Assembly: GCA_017542055.1 (NCBI GenBank) | Contig: JAFXXW010000021.1 | Span: 1-34,091, forward strand | Source: Kiritimatiellia bacterium | Lineage (GTDB): Bacteria > Verrucomicrobiota > Kiritimatiellia > RFP12 > UBA1067 | Direction of reading: 5' to 3' | Length of the DNA stretch: 34,091 nt | Shown: piece after piece, positions 22,740-30,830 of the stretch | Position numbering within the stretch: the first letter of the stretch is position 1 | Layout: each line of letters starts with the position of its first letter | Position numbers and translations under genes: made by a program | The notes under the pieces: generated by a model | Databases searched by the model: none | What the model was told of the DNA's origin: nothing | The model's input: only the letters and a program-made list of their open reading frames with translations

Positions 22740-23929
22740 GTCACGCTCCTTCCGCCGCTTGCGAGCACCACCGAATCCGGCTCGATCTTCTCCACCGTCC
22801 ACTCGCCGAACGGAGCGCCTTCCATGATCCGCATACCGCTCTTGAGGACGAGGCAGGGATAGGGCGAAGTCAAAATGCCGCAGACGGGGAGCGACGGCAC
22901 GGCCGCCGGCGGCTGGTCCTTCGTCGCCGCCCCCGCGGGCGCCCCCGCCACCGACTTGACCGGCACCGGTTCCGCCGGCGCCGCCGGACGTTCCACCGCC
23001 TCGCAATCCACTTTAATCAGTTTGGGCAAATCCGCCGCCAGCGCCGACAGCGTCCGTTCCAGATTGTCCGCCTTGCCGGCCAGCGTCACGATGCGGTTGG
23101 TGGCGACCGTCACCTTCAAGGCCGGCTCCGGCATCATCGCGAGCGTGGCTTCGGCGGCGGTACGGAGCGATTCGTCGTCGCTGAAGTCGAGTTCGATACC
23201 CGGCTGCGTGGCGTACGCCTCGGCCGTGGCTTCGAGCCGCTCGGCCCGGGTGGCGAAATCGCCCGCGAGCACCAGACGTCCGCCAATCTCGCTCCGCGTC
23301 AGCCCGAAGCGTTCGATGACGTCTTCGATCGTGGGCGCGGCTTCCGCCGCCGCCTCCGGCTCGCGCTGCCGGAGCCGTTCGATCAGCGACTTGGCCCGGT
23401 CCATCGCCTGACTGCAGACGGGCTTGGTCCGCTGCCACGCCTGCTCCGCGTAGGGCCGCGCCTGTTCCGCGTAGGGGCGCACCTGGTCGCGGAAGTACCA
23501 GCCCAGCGCCCCGCACGCCAAGGCCAACAAGAGCAGCACCAGCAAGGATACGAGGCACCCGTGGCGCTTTTCGGCCGGTTTTTCCGGCTTGGCCGCTTCG
23601 GGCGGCGTGGGCTTTTCGGGCGCGGGCGGAGCCGACTCCGCCACCGGCTCCCTGGCCGGCCACTTGAGCTTGCCCCACGTGCCCTTTTCCGGTCCCACGG
23701 CAAACGCCGTAGATCCCCGCTCCTCCACGCGCAGCGGTTCCAGCATCTCGCCGTCCAGCGTCACTCCGCCGGCCGTGGCCACGATCTGCATCGGCGCGTC
23801 CGGCAACGTCTGGTCCGCCAGCACGATATCGCAATTGTCGCTCCGGCCGAGCGTCACGGTGACGCCCTCGGGCAATGCGATTTCCGCGCCCTTGTTCGGC
23901 CCTTCGACTATCTTAAGCATGAAACTCAC
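22727..23929 (-). CDS. sctD: T3SS inner-membrane ring protein SctD (YscD/CdsD family)
   Basis: This is a 400-residue bitopic protein. Residues 1-95 are an FHA domain (VTLGRSDNCDIVLAD), followed by a Pro/Ala/Glu-rich linker, one membrane helix at about 125-146, a charged section holding the exact doublet RPYAEQA-RPYAEQA (151-164), and periplasmic BON-like ring modules (about 198-310). The last 50 residues (GILTSPYPCLVLKSGMRIMEGAPFGEWTVEKI) form a small beta domain. It anchors the cytoplasmic SctK pods on one side and SctC on the other. I chose GTG 23929, which overlaps the sctV stop as GTGA and has GGGGAGG eight bases upstream; ATG 23920 has no such site. Confidence 0.92.
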   Translation of the reverse strand: MSFMLKIVEGPNKGAEIALPEGVTVTLGRSDNCDIVLADQTLPDAPMQIVATAGGVTLDGEMLEPLRVEERGSTAFAVGPEKGTWGKLKWPAREPVAESAPPAPEKPTPPEAAKPEKPAEKRHGCLVSLLVLLLLALACGALGWYFRDQVRPYAEQARPYAEQAWQRTKPVCSQAMDRAKSLIERLRQREPEAAAEAAPTIEDVIERFGLTRSEIGGRLVLAGDFATRAERLEATAEAYATQPGIELDFSDDESLRTAAEATLAMMPEPALKVTVATNRIVTLAGKADNLERTLSALAADLPKLIKVDCEAVERPAAPAEPVPVKSVAGAPAGAATKDQPPAAVPSLPVCGILTSPYPCLVLKSGMRIMEGAPFGEWTVEKIEPDSVVLASGGRSVTWKP

Positions 23930-26016
23930 AGTTTAAGCCTCCCCAACGGTTGGATGTTGATTTCCGCGCTAAGCTCCTGGAACGACAGCACGGGCAGTTC
24001 GTACCAGTCTTTCTCGATCATCTTGCGGAAATAGCGACGGATATCGACGGAAACGATGATGACCGGCTTCTGCGGGATCTTGGCGAGATCGCCGATCGTG
24101 CGCTTGACCACGGCCAGAATGGACCGCACGGTGGCCGGATCCATCGCGAGATACGACCCCGAAGACGTCTGGCGCACCGACTTGCGGATCTTCTCCTCGA
24201 GCGACGGATCCAGCAGATAAGCCGCCACGATGTTCTGTCCGCCGGAGAACTTGTAGGAGATGTACCGGGATAGCGCCGAGCGCACGTACTCCACCAGCAG
24301 CACCGCGTCCTTCTCCTTCTGGCCCCATTCGATCAGCGTCTGCGTGATGCGCTTCAGATCGCGGATCGAAATGCTCTCCTGCACCAGGCGCTGCAAAACG
24401 TCGGTGATCTTCTGGAGCGGCAGCACGCGCTGCACTTCCTTGACGAGTTCGGGCGCCTCCTTCTCCATGTGGTCGAAGAGGAGCCGCGTTTCCTGTAGCG
24501 ACAGGAACTCGTGGGCGTAGCGCCGCAGCACGCCGGAGAGGTGGTAGGAAAGAACCCCGCCCAGATCGAGCGACCGCACGCCCGATTCGTCCAGCTTGGC
24601 CTTGTCCTCCTCTTTCACCCAGCACGTCTCGTAGCCCGCGAGGAAGCTCTTGCCGCCCTCGAACTCCACGCCGGTGGCCGAAAGGTTTTCGGGCGATTCC
24701 AACGCAAACACGCATCCTTTGCGCAACGCCCCCTCCGACACCGGCACTTCGTTGACCAACAGCCGGTAGCGACCGTCCTTCAAGGCCGGATTGAGCGACA
24801 GGTTGATGCCCGGGAACGGCACGCCCAAATCGTGGTAGAGCGCGCGCCGGATGGACATGATCTGGTCGTTCAGCGCCTCGTACGACAGCGCCCCGCGGAT
24901 GTCCGCGTCGATATCCACCGTGAGCGGCGTGACCATCGAGAAGTCGTCGCCCTCTTTCTTCTTGGGCCGCGGGGCCTTGCCCTCCGAAGGCGCGGCCGCC
25001 GCCAGCGGATCTTCGCCCTTTTCGGCGCGGGCCTTCTCCAGTCTGGCCTTGAGGATGAGGCTGTAGCCCACCACGCCCACGCACGCCGCGAGGCCGAAAA
25101 TCTGGATCTTGGGGAAGCCGGGGATGAGACCGATGGCCACCAGCATCAAGGCGCCCAGCAGAATCGCCTTCGGCTGCGCGAAGAACTGGTCGATGATGTC
25201 CTGCCCGAGCGGCTTGTTGTCCACGTCCCCCACGCGCGTCACGATCACGCCCGAGGTGATGGAAACGAGCAGCGCCGGAATCTGGCTCACGAGACCGTCG
25301 CCGATCGTGAGGATGCCGTACTTGGTCACCGCCCAGCCCACGTCCTTGCCGTTCATGAACACGCCCACGCAGATGCCGCCCACGATATTGATGGACGTCA
25401 TGATGAGGCCGGCGATGGCGTCGCCCTTGACGAACTTCATCGCGCCGTCCATCGCGCCGTAGAGCTGGCTTTCCTTGGCGAGCTCCGTCCGGCGCTGCTT
25501 GGCCGTATCCTGGTCGATCGCCCCCGCGCGCAAGTCCGCGTCGATCGACATCTGCTTGCCGGGCATGGCGTCCAAGGTGAAGCGCGCGGCCACTTCCGAC
25601 ACGCGCTCGGCGCCCTTGGCGATCACCACGAACTGCACGATGGTGATGATGAGGAAGATGACCGCGCCCACCACGAAGTTGCCGCCCACCACGAAGTTGC
25701 CGAACGTGTAGATGATTTCGCCGGCGTCGGCCTTCAAAAGAATGAGCCTCGTGGTGGTGACGTTCAGCGCCAACCGGTACAAGGTGGTGAAGAGCAGCAT
25801 CGACGGGAAGGTGGAGAAGGCCAACGCCCGCGGCAGATACAAGGACAGCATCAGCATCACCGTCGAAATCATCAGGTTGATCGAGATGAGCAGGTCCACC
25901 ACCGGCGTGGGCAGCGGAATGATCAAAAGCCCGATGATGCATACCACCAGAACGGCCAGCACCAGATCGCCGAACCGGCTGAATACGTTCGAGAAATTAT
26001 AGAGTTTGCCTGTCAT
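23926..26016 (-). CDS. sctV: T3SS major export gate protein SctV (YscV/LcrD/FlhA family)
   Basis: This is a 696-residue protein, close to YscV (704). The N-terminal half has about eight membrane segments, with SMLLFTTLYRLALNVTTTRLIL and the FHIPEP signature AARFTLDAMPGKQMSIDADLRAGAI. The cytoplasmic half (about 350-696) builds the nonameric ring that receives chaperone-cargo complexes; GYETCWVKEEDKAKLDESG, HLSGVLRRYAHEFLS and QKPVIIVSVDIRRYFRKMIEKDWYELPVLSFQEL are typical. ATG 26016 shares one base with the stop of the SctX candidate and follows a GGAGA site. Confidence 0.98.
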   Translation of the reverse strand: MTGKLYNFSNVFSRFGDLVLAVLVVCIIGLLIIPLPTPVVDLLISINLMISTVMLMLSLYLPRALAFSTFPSMLLFTTLYRLALNVTTTRLILLKADAGEIIYTFGNFVVGGNFVVGAVIFLIITIVQFVVIAKGAERVSEVAARFTLDAMPGKQMSIDADLRAGAIDQDTAKQRRTELAKESQLYGAMDGAMKFVKGDAIAGLIMTSINIVGGICVGVFMNGKDVGWAVTKYGILTIGDGLVSQIPALLVSITSGVIVTRVGDVDNKPLGQDIIDQFFAQPKAILLGALMLVAIGLIPGFPKIQIFGLAACVGVVGYSLILKARLEKARAEKGEDPLAAAAPSEGKAPRPKKKEGDDFSMVTPLTVDIDADIRGALSYEALNDQIMSIRRALYHDLGVPFPGINLSLNPALKDGRYRLLVNEVPVSEGALRKGCVFALESPENLSATGVEFEGGKSFLAGYETCWVKEEDKAKLDESGVRSLDLGGVLSYHLSGVLRRYAHEFLSLQETRLLFDHMEKEAPELVKEVQRVLPLQKITDVLQRLVQESISIRDLKRITQTLIEWGQKEKDAVLLVEYVRSALSRYISYKFSGGQNIVAAYLLDPSLEEKIRKSVRQTSSGSYLAMDPATVRSILAVVKRTIGDLAKIPQKPVIIVSVDIRRYFRKMIEKDWYELPVLSFQELSAEINIQPLGRLKL

Positions 26017-26402
26017 CACGTCTCCAATAATGCCATTCGGTAATGCTCGAAGAGCTCGGTGTCCGCGAGCAGGGTTTCGATTTCCGCGGCGGCGCGGGCC
26101 GACACCTCGGTGCGGACCTCGCCCAAAAGTTTGAGCGCGCTCCGCGCGGCTTCGTTGAATCCGCCGGGGGTGCGCAGCAAAGCGGTGTTGCCCGCCACCA
26201 GCGCGGCCATGATTTCGTCGCCCACCGCCCGCTCGGTGGGGAAAAGCGCATCCAGCGCCTGGGTGACCGTGGTGGACCCCGGCAGCAGTTTCTTCTCCAG
26301 TCCGCCGGCTACGGGCGTATCCATCACTTCGGCGTAGGAAGCGCTGCCGATACCCGTATTGAAGCTCAAAGGCTCCGTCGTCCGCGACACGTTCATGCTC
26401 AT
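26016..26402 (-). CDS. Candidate SctX (YscX-like export regulator)
   Basis: This is a 128-residue protein lacking a signal peptide or membrane segments. It lies between the SycN-like chaperone and sctV, the place of yscX-yscY in Yersinia. The C-terminal two thirds (LLPGSTTVTQALDALFPTERA, RSALKLLGEVRTEVSARAAAEIETLLADTELFEHYRMALLE) align by eye with YscX in spacing: a L-x(2)-L-[FY]-P-T element, then helices ending in D-x-x-L-x(5)-LL. YscX is an exported protein needed for early secretion and interacts with YscY and SctV. The resemblance is from memory and modest. Its start ATG 26402 overlaps the previous stop. Confidence 0.55.
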   Translation of the reverse strand: MSMNVSRTTEPLSFNTGIGSASYAEVMDTPVAGGLEKKLLPGSTTVTQALDALFPTERAVGDEIMAALVAGNTALLRTPGGFNEAARSALKLLGEVRTEVSARAAAEIETLLADTELFEHYRMALLET

Positions 26403-26782
26403 GCCGCACCTCCAAATTCCGTGGCGACGCGCCAGAGCGCGTCGAAAGCGTTGTTCAAAGCCGGCAGCGTCACGCTCGCGTCCGGCAACCGCACGGCGAA
26501 AACCGCGCAACCGGTCTTCGCGAGATACCCCGCCCGCACCGTGGCGCCCGGTCGCAACACCGGATGGGCATAGGTCAACAGCCGCCGCGCGGTGGCGGGA
26601 TCGTTCGGCGCGGGTACCATGGCCGCCAGCGCCAGTTCCCCCTCGCGGTATTCGAACCGGAGCGAAACGTTGTTCTCGAACCGTAGCGCCGCCGTCCCGC
26701 GATCGCTCAAACCGAAATTCCCGATGCCCGCCGCCCGGGCGAAGTCGCGTACGGCCGTCTCTATCCATGCCGGTGCCTTCAT
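26399..26782 (-). CDS. CesT-like (class I) T3SS chaperone, probably for the gatekeeper SctW
   Basis: This is a 127-residue protein with the class I chaperone pattern: N-terminal helix WIETAVRDFARAAGI, strands FGLSDRGTAALRFENNVSLRFEYREGELALAAMV, helix DPATARRLLTYAHPVL, strands ATVRAGYLAKTGCAVFAVRL, and a final helix LNNAFDALWRVATEF. It directly follows sctW with an ATGA overlap. In Yersinia the YopN gene is followed by tyeA and the YopN chaperone gene sycN, so the partner is likely SctW. The next gene is the SctX candidate, which continues the Yersinia order. The family is a best fit, not certain. Confidence 0.75.
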   Translation of the reverse strand: MKAPAWIETAVRDFARAAGIGNFGLSDRGTAALRFENNVSLRFEYREGELALAAMVPAPNDPATARRLLTYAHPVLRPGATVRAGYLAKTGCAVFAVRLPDASVTLPALNNAFDALWRVATEFGGAA

Positions 26783-27957
26783 GCCGTAGCCTCCTCTTCC
26801 GCTTGCGCTTCTTCTTCCATGATGAGTCCGTCCAAATGTTCCTGCGCCGCATCCACCAGTCGCTGCCGGTCGCCCTCTTTCTGGAACAGCCGCGGCGAGA
26901 GCATCCGGAACAGCCGGGTGAGCTCGCGCGTGAAATCCATCTGCGCCAACAGTTGCCGCATGCCGCAGTCGCCCACGAGATGGGCTATCGCCGTGGCCGC
27001 CACGAACGCCTGCTCCGTGAGATCGACTACGCGCCCGGCCAGCTGTTCGCCGTTCAGGAAGCACGGCTCGCCGAATTGCTTGCCCATCCGGTCTCCGAGC
27101 TGCGTCAACTTGTCCAGCATCGCCTGGAGCGACTGCACGCAGCCGAGGTCGGTCAAGATCCGCCCCAGCGCCGCCGCCTCCAGCGACGGCACGCCGGACT
27201 TGAGGTCCGCTCCGCACCCGGCGATCAAAAAGTCGATGGCGTCCTTGAGCCCGCCCGGTCCCCGGCTCGCCAACAGCGACCGGAAACAATCCTGCGGCTT
27301 CTCGAAACCGACAACCTCGCTGCGGTAGAGGTCGCGCAAACCCTGCATTTCGTCCGGCGTGGCGGCACGGGCGTTCACTTCCTGCGCCAGGTTGATGCCC
27401 GCCTTAACCTCGGGACCCTTTTCGGCCATCAACAGCGCGCGCGCGTCGCGGATCAAGTCGCGCAATTCCGTTTCGCCCTCCGCCAGCATCTGCTCCATCA
27501 AGTCGAGCATCGCAAACTGGTGGCTGGGATCGGTGGATTGCCCGCCCAGCATCCGGAGGAGTCCCTCGGCCCCGCCGCCGGACATGCCGGAACGCAGCAT
27601 CTGCCGCGCGTTCTGCACCGCCTGCTTGAGCTGGTCGTTGCCCGGCATGTCGGGCATCATCGCCTGCCACGCCTCGAGCGCCCGGATGAACGACGCGCGC
27701 ATGCCCTGCAACGGGCCCATCTTCCGCTCGCCCAGGCGCTTGGCGGTCTTTTCCTCGAACTGGAACGAAAGCTCTTCCATCGAATCCATCAGTTCGGCCA
27801 TGGGGTCGGCCTCCACCACGCACGCCGTGCCGTTGATGGAACCCCGCTCCACCTGGGCGGCCGCGGGCTGCTCGCGCTGGAGACTCTGCGCCATCTGCGC
27901 CGCTTCCGCGCCCGCCGCATAGGTCTGCCGGAGAATCTGGGCCGCGTCAAACGCCAT
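26779..27957 (-). CDS. sctW: T3SS gatekeeper SctW (YopN-TyeA fusion, HrpJ domain)
   Basis: This is a 392-residue helical protein. A polar, exported-type N-terminus leads to a HrpJ-like region (about 50-230: DPMAELMDSMEELSFQFEEKTAKRLGERK, MLEQ-like helices). A C-terminal TyeA-like domain (about 300-392: FVAATAIAHLVGDCGMRQLLAQMDFTRELTRLFRMLSPRLF) is fused in the same chain, as in CopN, MxiC and SepL, whereas Yersinia has separate yopN and tyeA. It plugs the gate until host contact and orders translocator before effector export. The start ATG 27957 is set by a strong AAAGGAGG site; it overlaps the AIM24-like gene by 11 bases. Confidence 0.88.
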   Translation of the reverse strand: MAFDAAQILRQTYAAGAEAAQMAQSLQREQPAAAQVERGSINGTACVVEADPMAELMDSMEELSFQFEEKTAKRLGERKMGPLQGMRASFIRALEAWQAMMPDMPGNDQLKQAVQNARQMLRSGMSGGGAEGLLRMLGGQSTDPSHQFAMLDLMEQMLAEGETELRDLIRDARALLMAEKGPEVKAGINLAQEVNARAATPDEMQGLRDLYRSEVVGFEKPQDCFRSLLASRGPGGLKDAIDFLIAGCGADLKSGVPSLEAAALGRILTDLGCVQSLQAMLDKLTQLGDRMGKQFGEPCFLNGEQLAGRVVDLTEQAFVAATAIAHLVGDCGMRQLLAQMDFTRELTRLFRMLSPRLFQKEGDRQRLVDAAQEHLDGLIMEEEAQAEEEATA

Positions 27958-28564
27958 AGACCCTCCTTTGCACTTTCGCCGCCAGGTTGTCCGGCTTGGC
28001 ACCCTCCAGCCACACGGTGCACGGCCCGTGGAAATGCAACATCAGATCGCGCGGCGGCCGCGGCAGGAGAATGTCCAGAATCCCGATCCTCCGCACGAAG
28101 GCGGTAGGCCGGTTGCCGGTCCACGCCACCACCGCTTCCGGCCGGACCGACAGCGTATCGCCCTCTTCCACGTTCGCCCGCGCGGTCCGGCTCTGCGTGG
28201 CCATCACCACCCAGCCGCTGCCGAACACCGTAACTCCGATGGCGCTCCGGATGCTCATGGGCACCACCCGCACCGTCTCCGACCCCGTCCGCGCCGCGGC
28301 GGGCGCCAGCAACACCTTGGACGAAACCGCGTTCACCGGCATCGCGCACGGAATGTGGGTGAGGAACGGACGCGCGGCATCGGCGAACCGGGCGGCGGCG
28401 GACGTTTCCGTCAGCTGCAACGCCGCGCGATCCCCGAGCAGCCACCCTTTGCGACGACGACGGACCGCCTCGCCGAAATACGCCACCGGCTGACCCCGGC
28501 CCGCAAGCCAGGATCCGGCGTCCGTTTCGGCGAAACCGCCCGCTATCGTCACGAGATCACTCAT
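27947..28564 (-). CDS. AIM24-like (DUF124-type) protein inside the T3SS operon
   Basis: This is a 205-residue protein. The C-terminal half resembles the AIM24/TIGR00266 beta-rich family: FGSGWVVMATQSRTARANVEEGDTLSVRPEAVVAWTGNRP, then LMLHFHGPCTVWLEG, the recurrent GpGxVWLq-type motif. The N-terminal half is Ala-rich and less clear. The biochemical function of bacterial AIM24 proteins is not established. It overlaps the sctC stop by eight bases and the sctW start by 11, so it is translated with the machine. An ATG at 28591 is possible but would overlap sctC by 35 bases. It could be a pilotin substitute, an accessory chaperone or unrelated. Confidence 0.65.
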   Translation of the reverse strand: MSDLVTIAGGFAETDAGSWLAGRGQPVAYFGEAVRRRRKGWLLGDRAALQLTETSAAARFADAARPFLTHIPCAMPVNAVSSKVLLAPAAARTGSETVRVVPMSIRSAIGVTVFGSGWVVMATQSRTARANVEEGDTLSVRPEAVVAWTGNRPTAFVRRIGILDILLPRPPRDLMLHFHGPCTVWLEGAKPDNLAAKVQRRVYGV

Positions 28565-30410
28565 CTTTTTCCATCCGCTCCCGGGCGGCATTTTCCTCGG
28601 CTTCCCATTCCTTCACGTCGGCCGACAGTTTCCGCCGCTCGCGTTCGCGCTCGATTTCGCGCATTTCGTTGCCGTGTTCGATTTCCGCCTTGCGCCGCTC
28701 GTAGCGGTCTTCATGCCGCTCGTGCCGGATGCGCTTGGCGTTGTCGCGCTCCTGTTCGCGTTCGCGCCGTTCGTCGTCCGACAGCTCCGCGTCGTCCGCG
28801 ATCACTTCCTCGGCCGACACGTCCCTCAGCCGCGTGGCCTGCAGTCTCGCCAGCATCTCCGCGTCCAGATCCACGATGTGCGGAGAGAGGATGAACATGC
28901 GCTGCACCGTCTCCTTCTTGACCGAGGAGCCGCCAAACAGCCAACCGATGAGCGGCAAGTCCCGGAGATAGGGGATTCCCCACCCGCCGGACTCCTCGAT
29001 GTCGCGCAAATATCCCGCCAGCATGATCGACTCGTTCTCGAACACCGCCGTCTGCGTCTGGAGGGTGGAGGTGCGGGTCATCGGCATGGAGTCCACCGCG
29101 ATGGACTCGAAACCGCCGTCGTCGAGCCGCATCGACAGCCAAACCTGGTTGGCCACGCCCTCGGCGCGCGACATGACGATACGCGGCTTGACCTGCAGCA
29201 CGGTGCCGGCCATCACCTCTTCCAGCGTGGCCACCTCGGTGCCCACCACGCGCACGTGGTAGCTCTGCGAATCCTGCATCTGCGCCGCCAGATTGTTGAT
29301 GGTGATGAGCGACGTGCGGGAAATGTTCCGGGCCTGGCCCTTCTCCTTGAGCGCGGTGAGCGAGGCGGAGACTTGCACGTTGTCGCCCAGATACGAAAGC
29401 GCGCCGGCCATGCCGCGTCCGGCGAGCTCGCTCGCCTCGAACAGATTGGCCGCGTTCTGTCCCGCCGTACCCGACAATTCCCGGTGCGCGCCGGCGGCCT
29501 TGAGCGACAGCTGCCAGTCGAGCGCGTCCTTCTTGGAGAGCTCCACCACCGTCACGTCGATTTCCACCAGCTTCTGCGGCACGTCGAGCTGTTTGATGAG
29601 CGTTTCGTACATCTGCATCCGCGAGGTGACGTCGCGCACCACCACGGCATTGAGCCGGTTTTCGGGCCGGATCACCGGCTGGAAGCCCGCCGCCCGCGCG
29701 GTTTCCAGCGCCGACACCTCGTTGGTCTGCCCCGCCTCGCGCGTCGGCATGCCGGAACTCGAAGTCATGATTTCCTCGAGGAGTCGCGCCACGCCCTTGA
29801 TCGTCACGGACGATTCCGGCGTGGTGACGGAAAACGACACGTCGTCCGCCCAGGTGTTGACGAGCGGGAAAATCCGCGCCTCCACCTCGCTGAACGTGCG
29901 CTGTTCCCTCAGCCGGTCCGCCTTGGCCACCAGTTCCGCCACCAGCGCCACGTAACGCGGCGGCCCCGACACCATGAGGAGTTCTTCGTTGGCCGTCGTC
30001 TTGAGCGGGAAGCGGGCGTCTTCCACGCCCAGTTCGCCCAGCATCTGCGCCACTTCGCCCGCCTTCATGTATTGGAGATCGATCAATATCGCCTGCGTCT
30101 CGCCCGCGCCGTAGACGTAAAGCGCCGCGCCGTCGTAATACCACGCCAGATTGTGGATGGTCGCCAGGCGATCCAGGAATTCGCCGCAGGGCACTTCCCG
30201 GAAATCGCCGGAAAACACGCCCTGCACCCCGTCCGACATGATCACCGACAGCCCCTGCGACACCGCAAAGGTATCCAGCGCCGCGCGCAGGTCCATGCTC
30301 CGGGCCACCAAAGTGTAATCGGGCGTCTTCCACGGAATGTCCGCCGCCGTCGCCCGCACCGTCGCGCACGCGCACGCACATATCAATCCTATAGCTAGAT
30401 ATTTCTTCAT
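28557..30410 (-). CDS. sctC: T3SS outer-membrane secretin SctC (YscC/InvG/CdsC family)
   Basis: This is a 617-residue protein with a signal peptide (1-22). Residues 28-100 are the N0 domain (YTLVARSMDLRAALDTFAVSQGLSVIMSDGVQG), followed by N1/N3 modules (AGEVAQMLGELGV; RLNAVVVRDVTSRM) and the secretin domain (about 278-512) with VLQVKPRIV, ENESIMLAGYLRD, GIPYLRDLPLIGWLFGG and RMFILSPHIV. The last about 78 residues (540-617) are almost all charged (E, R, K, D), helical and repetitive, an unusual tail where other secretins have the pilotin-binding S-domain. It begins 15 bases after the chaperone gene with a modest GGAGA site. Confidence 0.96.
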   Translation of the reverse strand: MKKYLAIGLICACACATVRATAADIPWKTPDYTLVARSMDLRAALDTFAVSQGLSVIMSDGVQGVFSGDFREVPCGEFLDRLATIHNLAWYYDGAALYVYGAGETQAILIDLQYMKAGEVAQMLGELGVEDARFPLKTTANEELLMVSGPPRYVALVAELVAKADRLREQRTFSEVEARIFPLVNTWADDVSFSVTTPESSVTIKGVARLLEEIMTSSSGMPTREAGQTNEVSALETARAAGFQPVIRPENRLNAVVVRDVTSRMQMYETLIKQLDVPQKLVEIDVTVVELSKKDALDWQLSLKAAGAHRELSGTAGQNAANLFEASELAGRGMAGALSYLGDNVQVSASLTALKEKGQARNISRTSLITINNLAAQMQDSQSYHVRVVGTEVATLEEVMAGTVLQVKPRIVMSRAEGVANQVWLSMRLDDGGFESIAVDSMPMTRTSTLQTQTAVFENESIMLAGYLRDIEESGGWGIPYLRDLPLIGWLFGGSSVKKETVQRMFILSPHIVDLDAEMLARLQATRLRDVSAEEVIADDAELSDDERREREQERDNAKRIRHERHEDRYERRKAEIEHGNEMREIERERERRKLSADVKEWEAEENAARERMEKDE

Positions 30411-30425
30411 AAGCCGTCTTGTCTC

Positions 30426-30830
30426 CTATGGTCTGATCATCATTTCCGGATACGGTAGCGATTCGCTCCCGCCCGGCCGATCCTCGAGACGCGCGAGCCA
30501 CCATTCGCACGCGGCCACGAACGCCTCGAATTCATGTTGCAAAGTGTCCCGGTCCGCTCCGGCGTCCAGCTCCCGCCAGAGAAACGCCCCCTCGCGGTCG
30601 CAGGCGAGCACCGCGTCTTCCCGCAAGATCCGCCCGGCGGCATACCCCGCCAGCCTCGGCAACGCCGCGTCGTCGTTCGCGATCCGGCATTCCAGCCGCA
30701 CCCGACCGCTCTCCTCCCGGGCCGCGATTTCCACCCCGTCCACCTGGAAGGTATACTCCGCCGCCGACTCGTCCACCGTTTCCGGGTAGCCGATCGCCGT
30801 CGCCAGTCTTGCTATCGCTCTCGTTGTCAT
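30426..30830 (-). CDS. CesT-family (class I) type III secretion chaperone
   Basis: This is a 134-residue acidic protein with the CesT layout: helix AIARLATAIGYP, strands EYTFQVDGVEIAAREESGRVRLECRIA, helix ALPRLAGYAAGRILR, strands AVLACDREGAFLWREL, and helix LQHEFEAFVAACEWWLARLE. It sits between a large repeat protein and sctC. Its ATG overlaps the stop of the repeat-protein gene (ATGA), so the two are coupled; a chaperone coupled to an upstream gene usually serves that product. This is the only hint that the repeat protein may be exported by the T3SS. Confidence 0.8.
   Translation of the reverse strand: MTTRAIARLATAIGYPETVDESAAEYTFQVDGVEIAAREESGRVRLECRIANDDAALPRLAGYAAGRILREDAVLACDREGAFLWRELDAGADRDTLQHEFEAFVAACEWWLARLEDRPGGSESLPYPEMMIRP

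Noticed and set aside
25660-25715. Apparent small tandem duplication NFVVGGNFVVG in SctV
   Set aside because: It falls in a conserved membrane region where family members have a similar FVVGxxxxVG arrangement, so it is not a real anomaly.
26359-28107. A 582-codon plus-strand frame opposite sctW and its neighbours
   Set aside because: Arg/His/Leu-rich composition without recognisable motifs; it crosses several real minus-strand genes that have ribosome sites and coupled starts.
28674-30398. A 574-codon plus-strand frame opposite sctC
   Set aside because: Low-complexity His/Arg-rich product; the opposite strand codes for a complete secretin.
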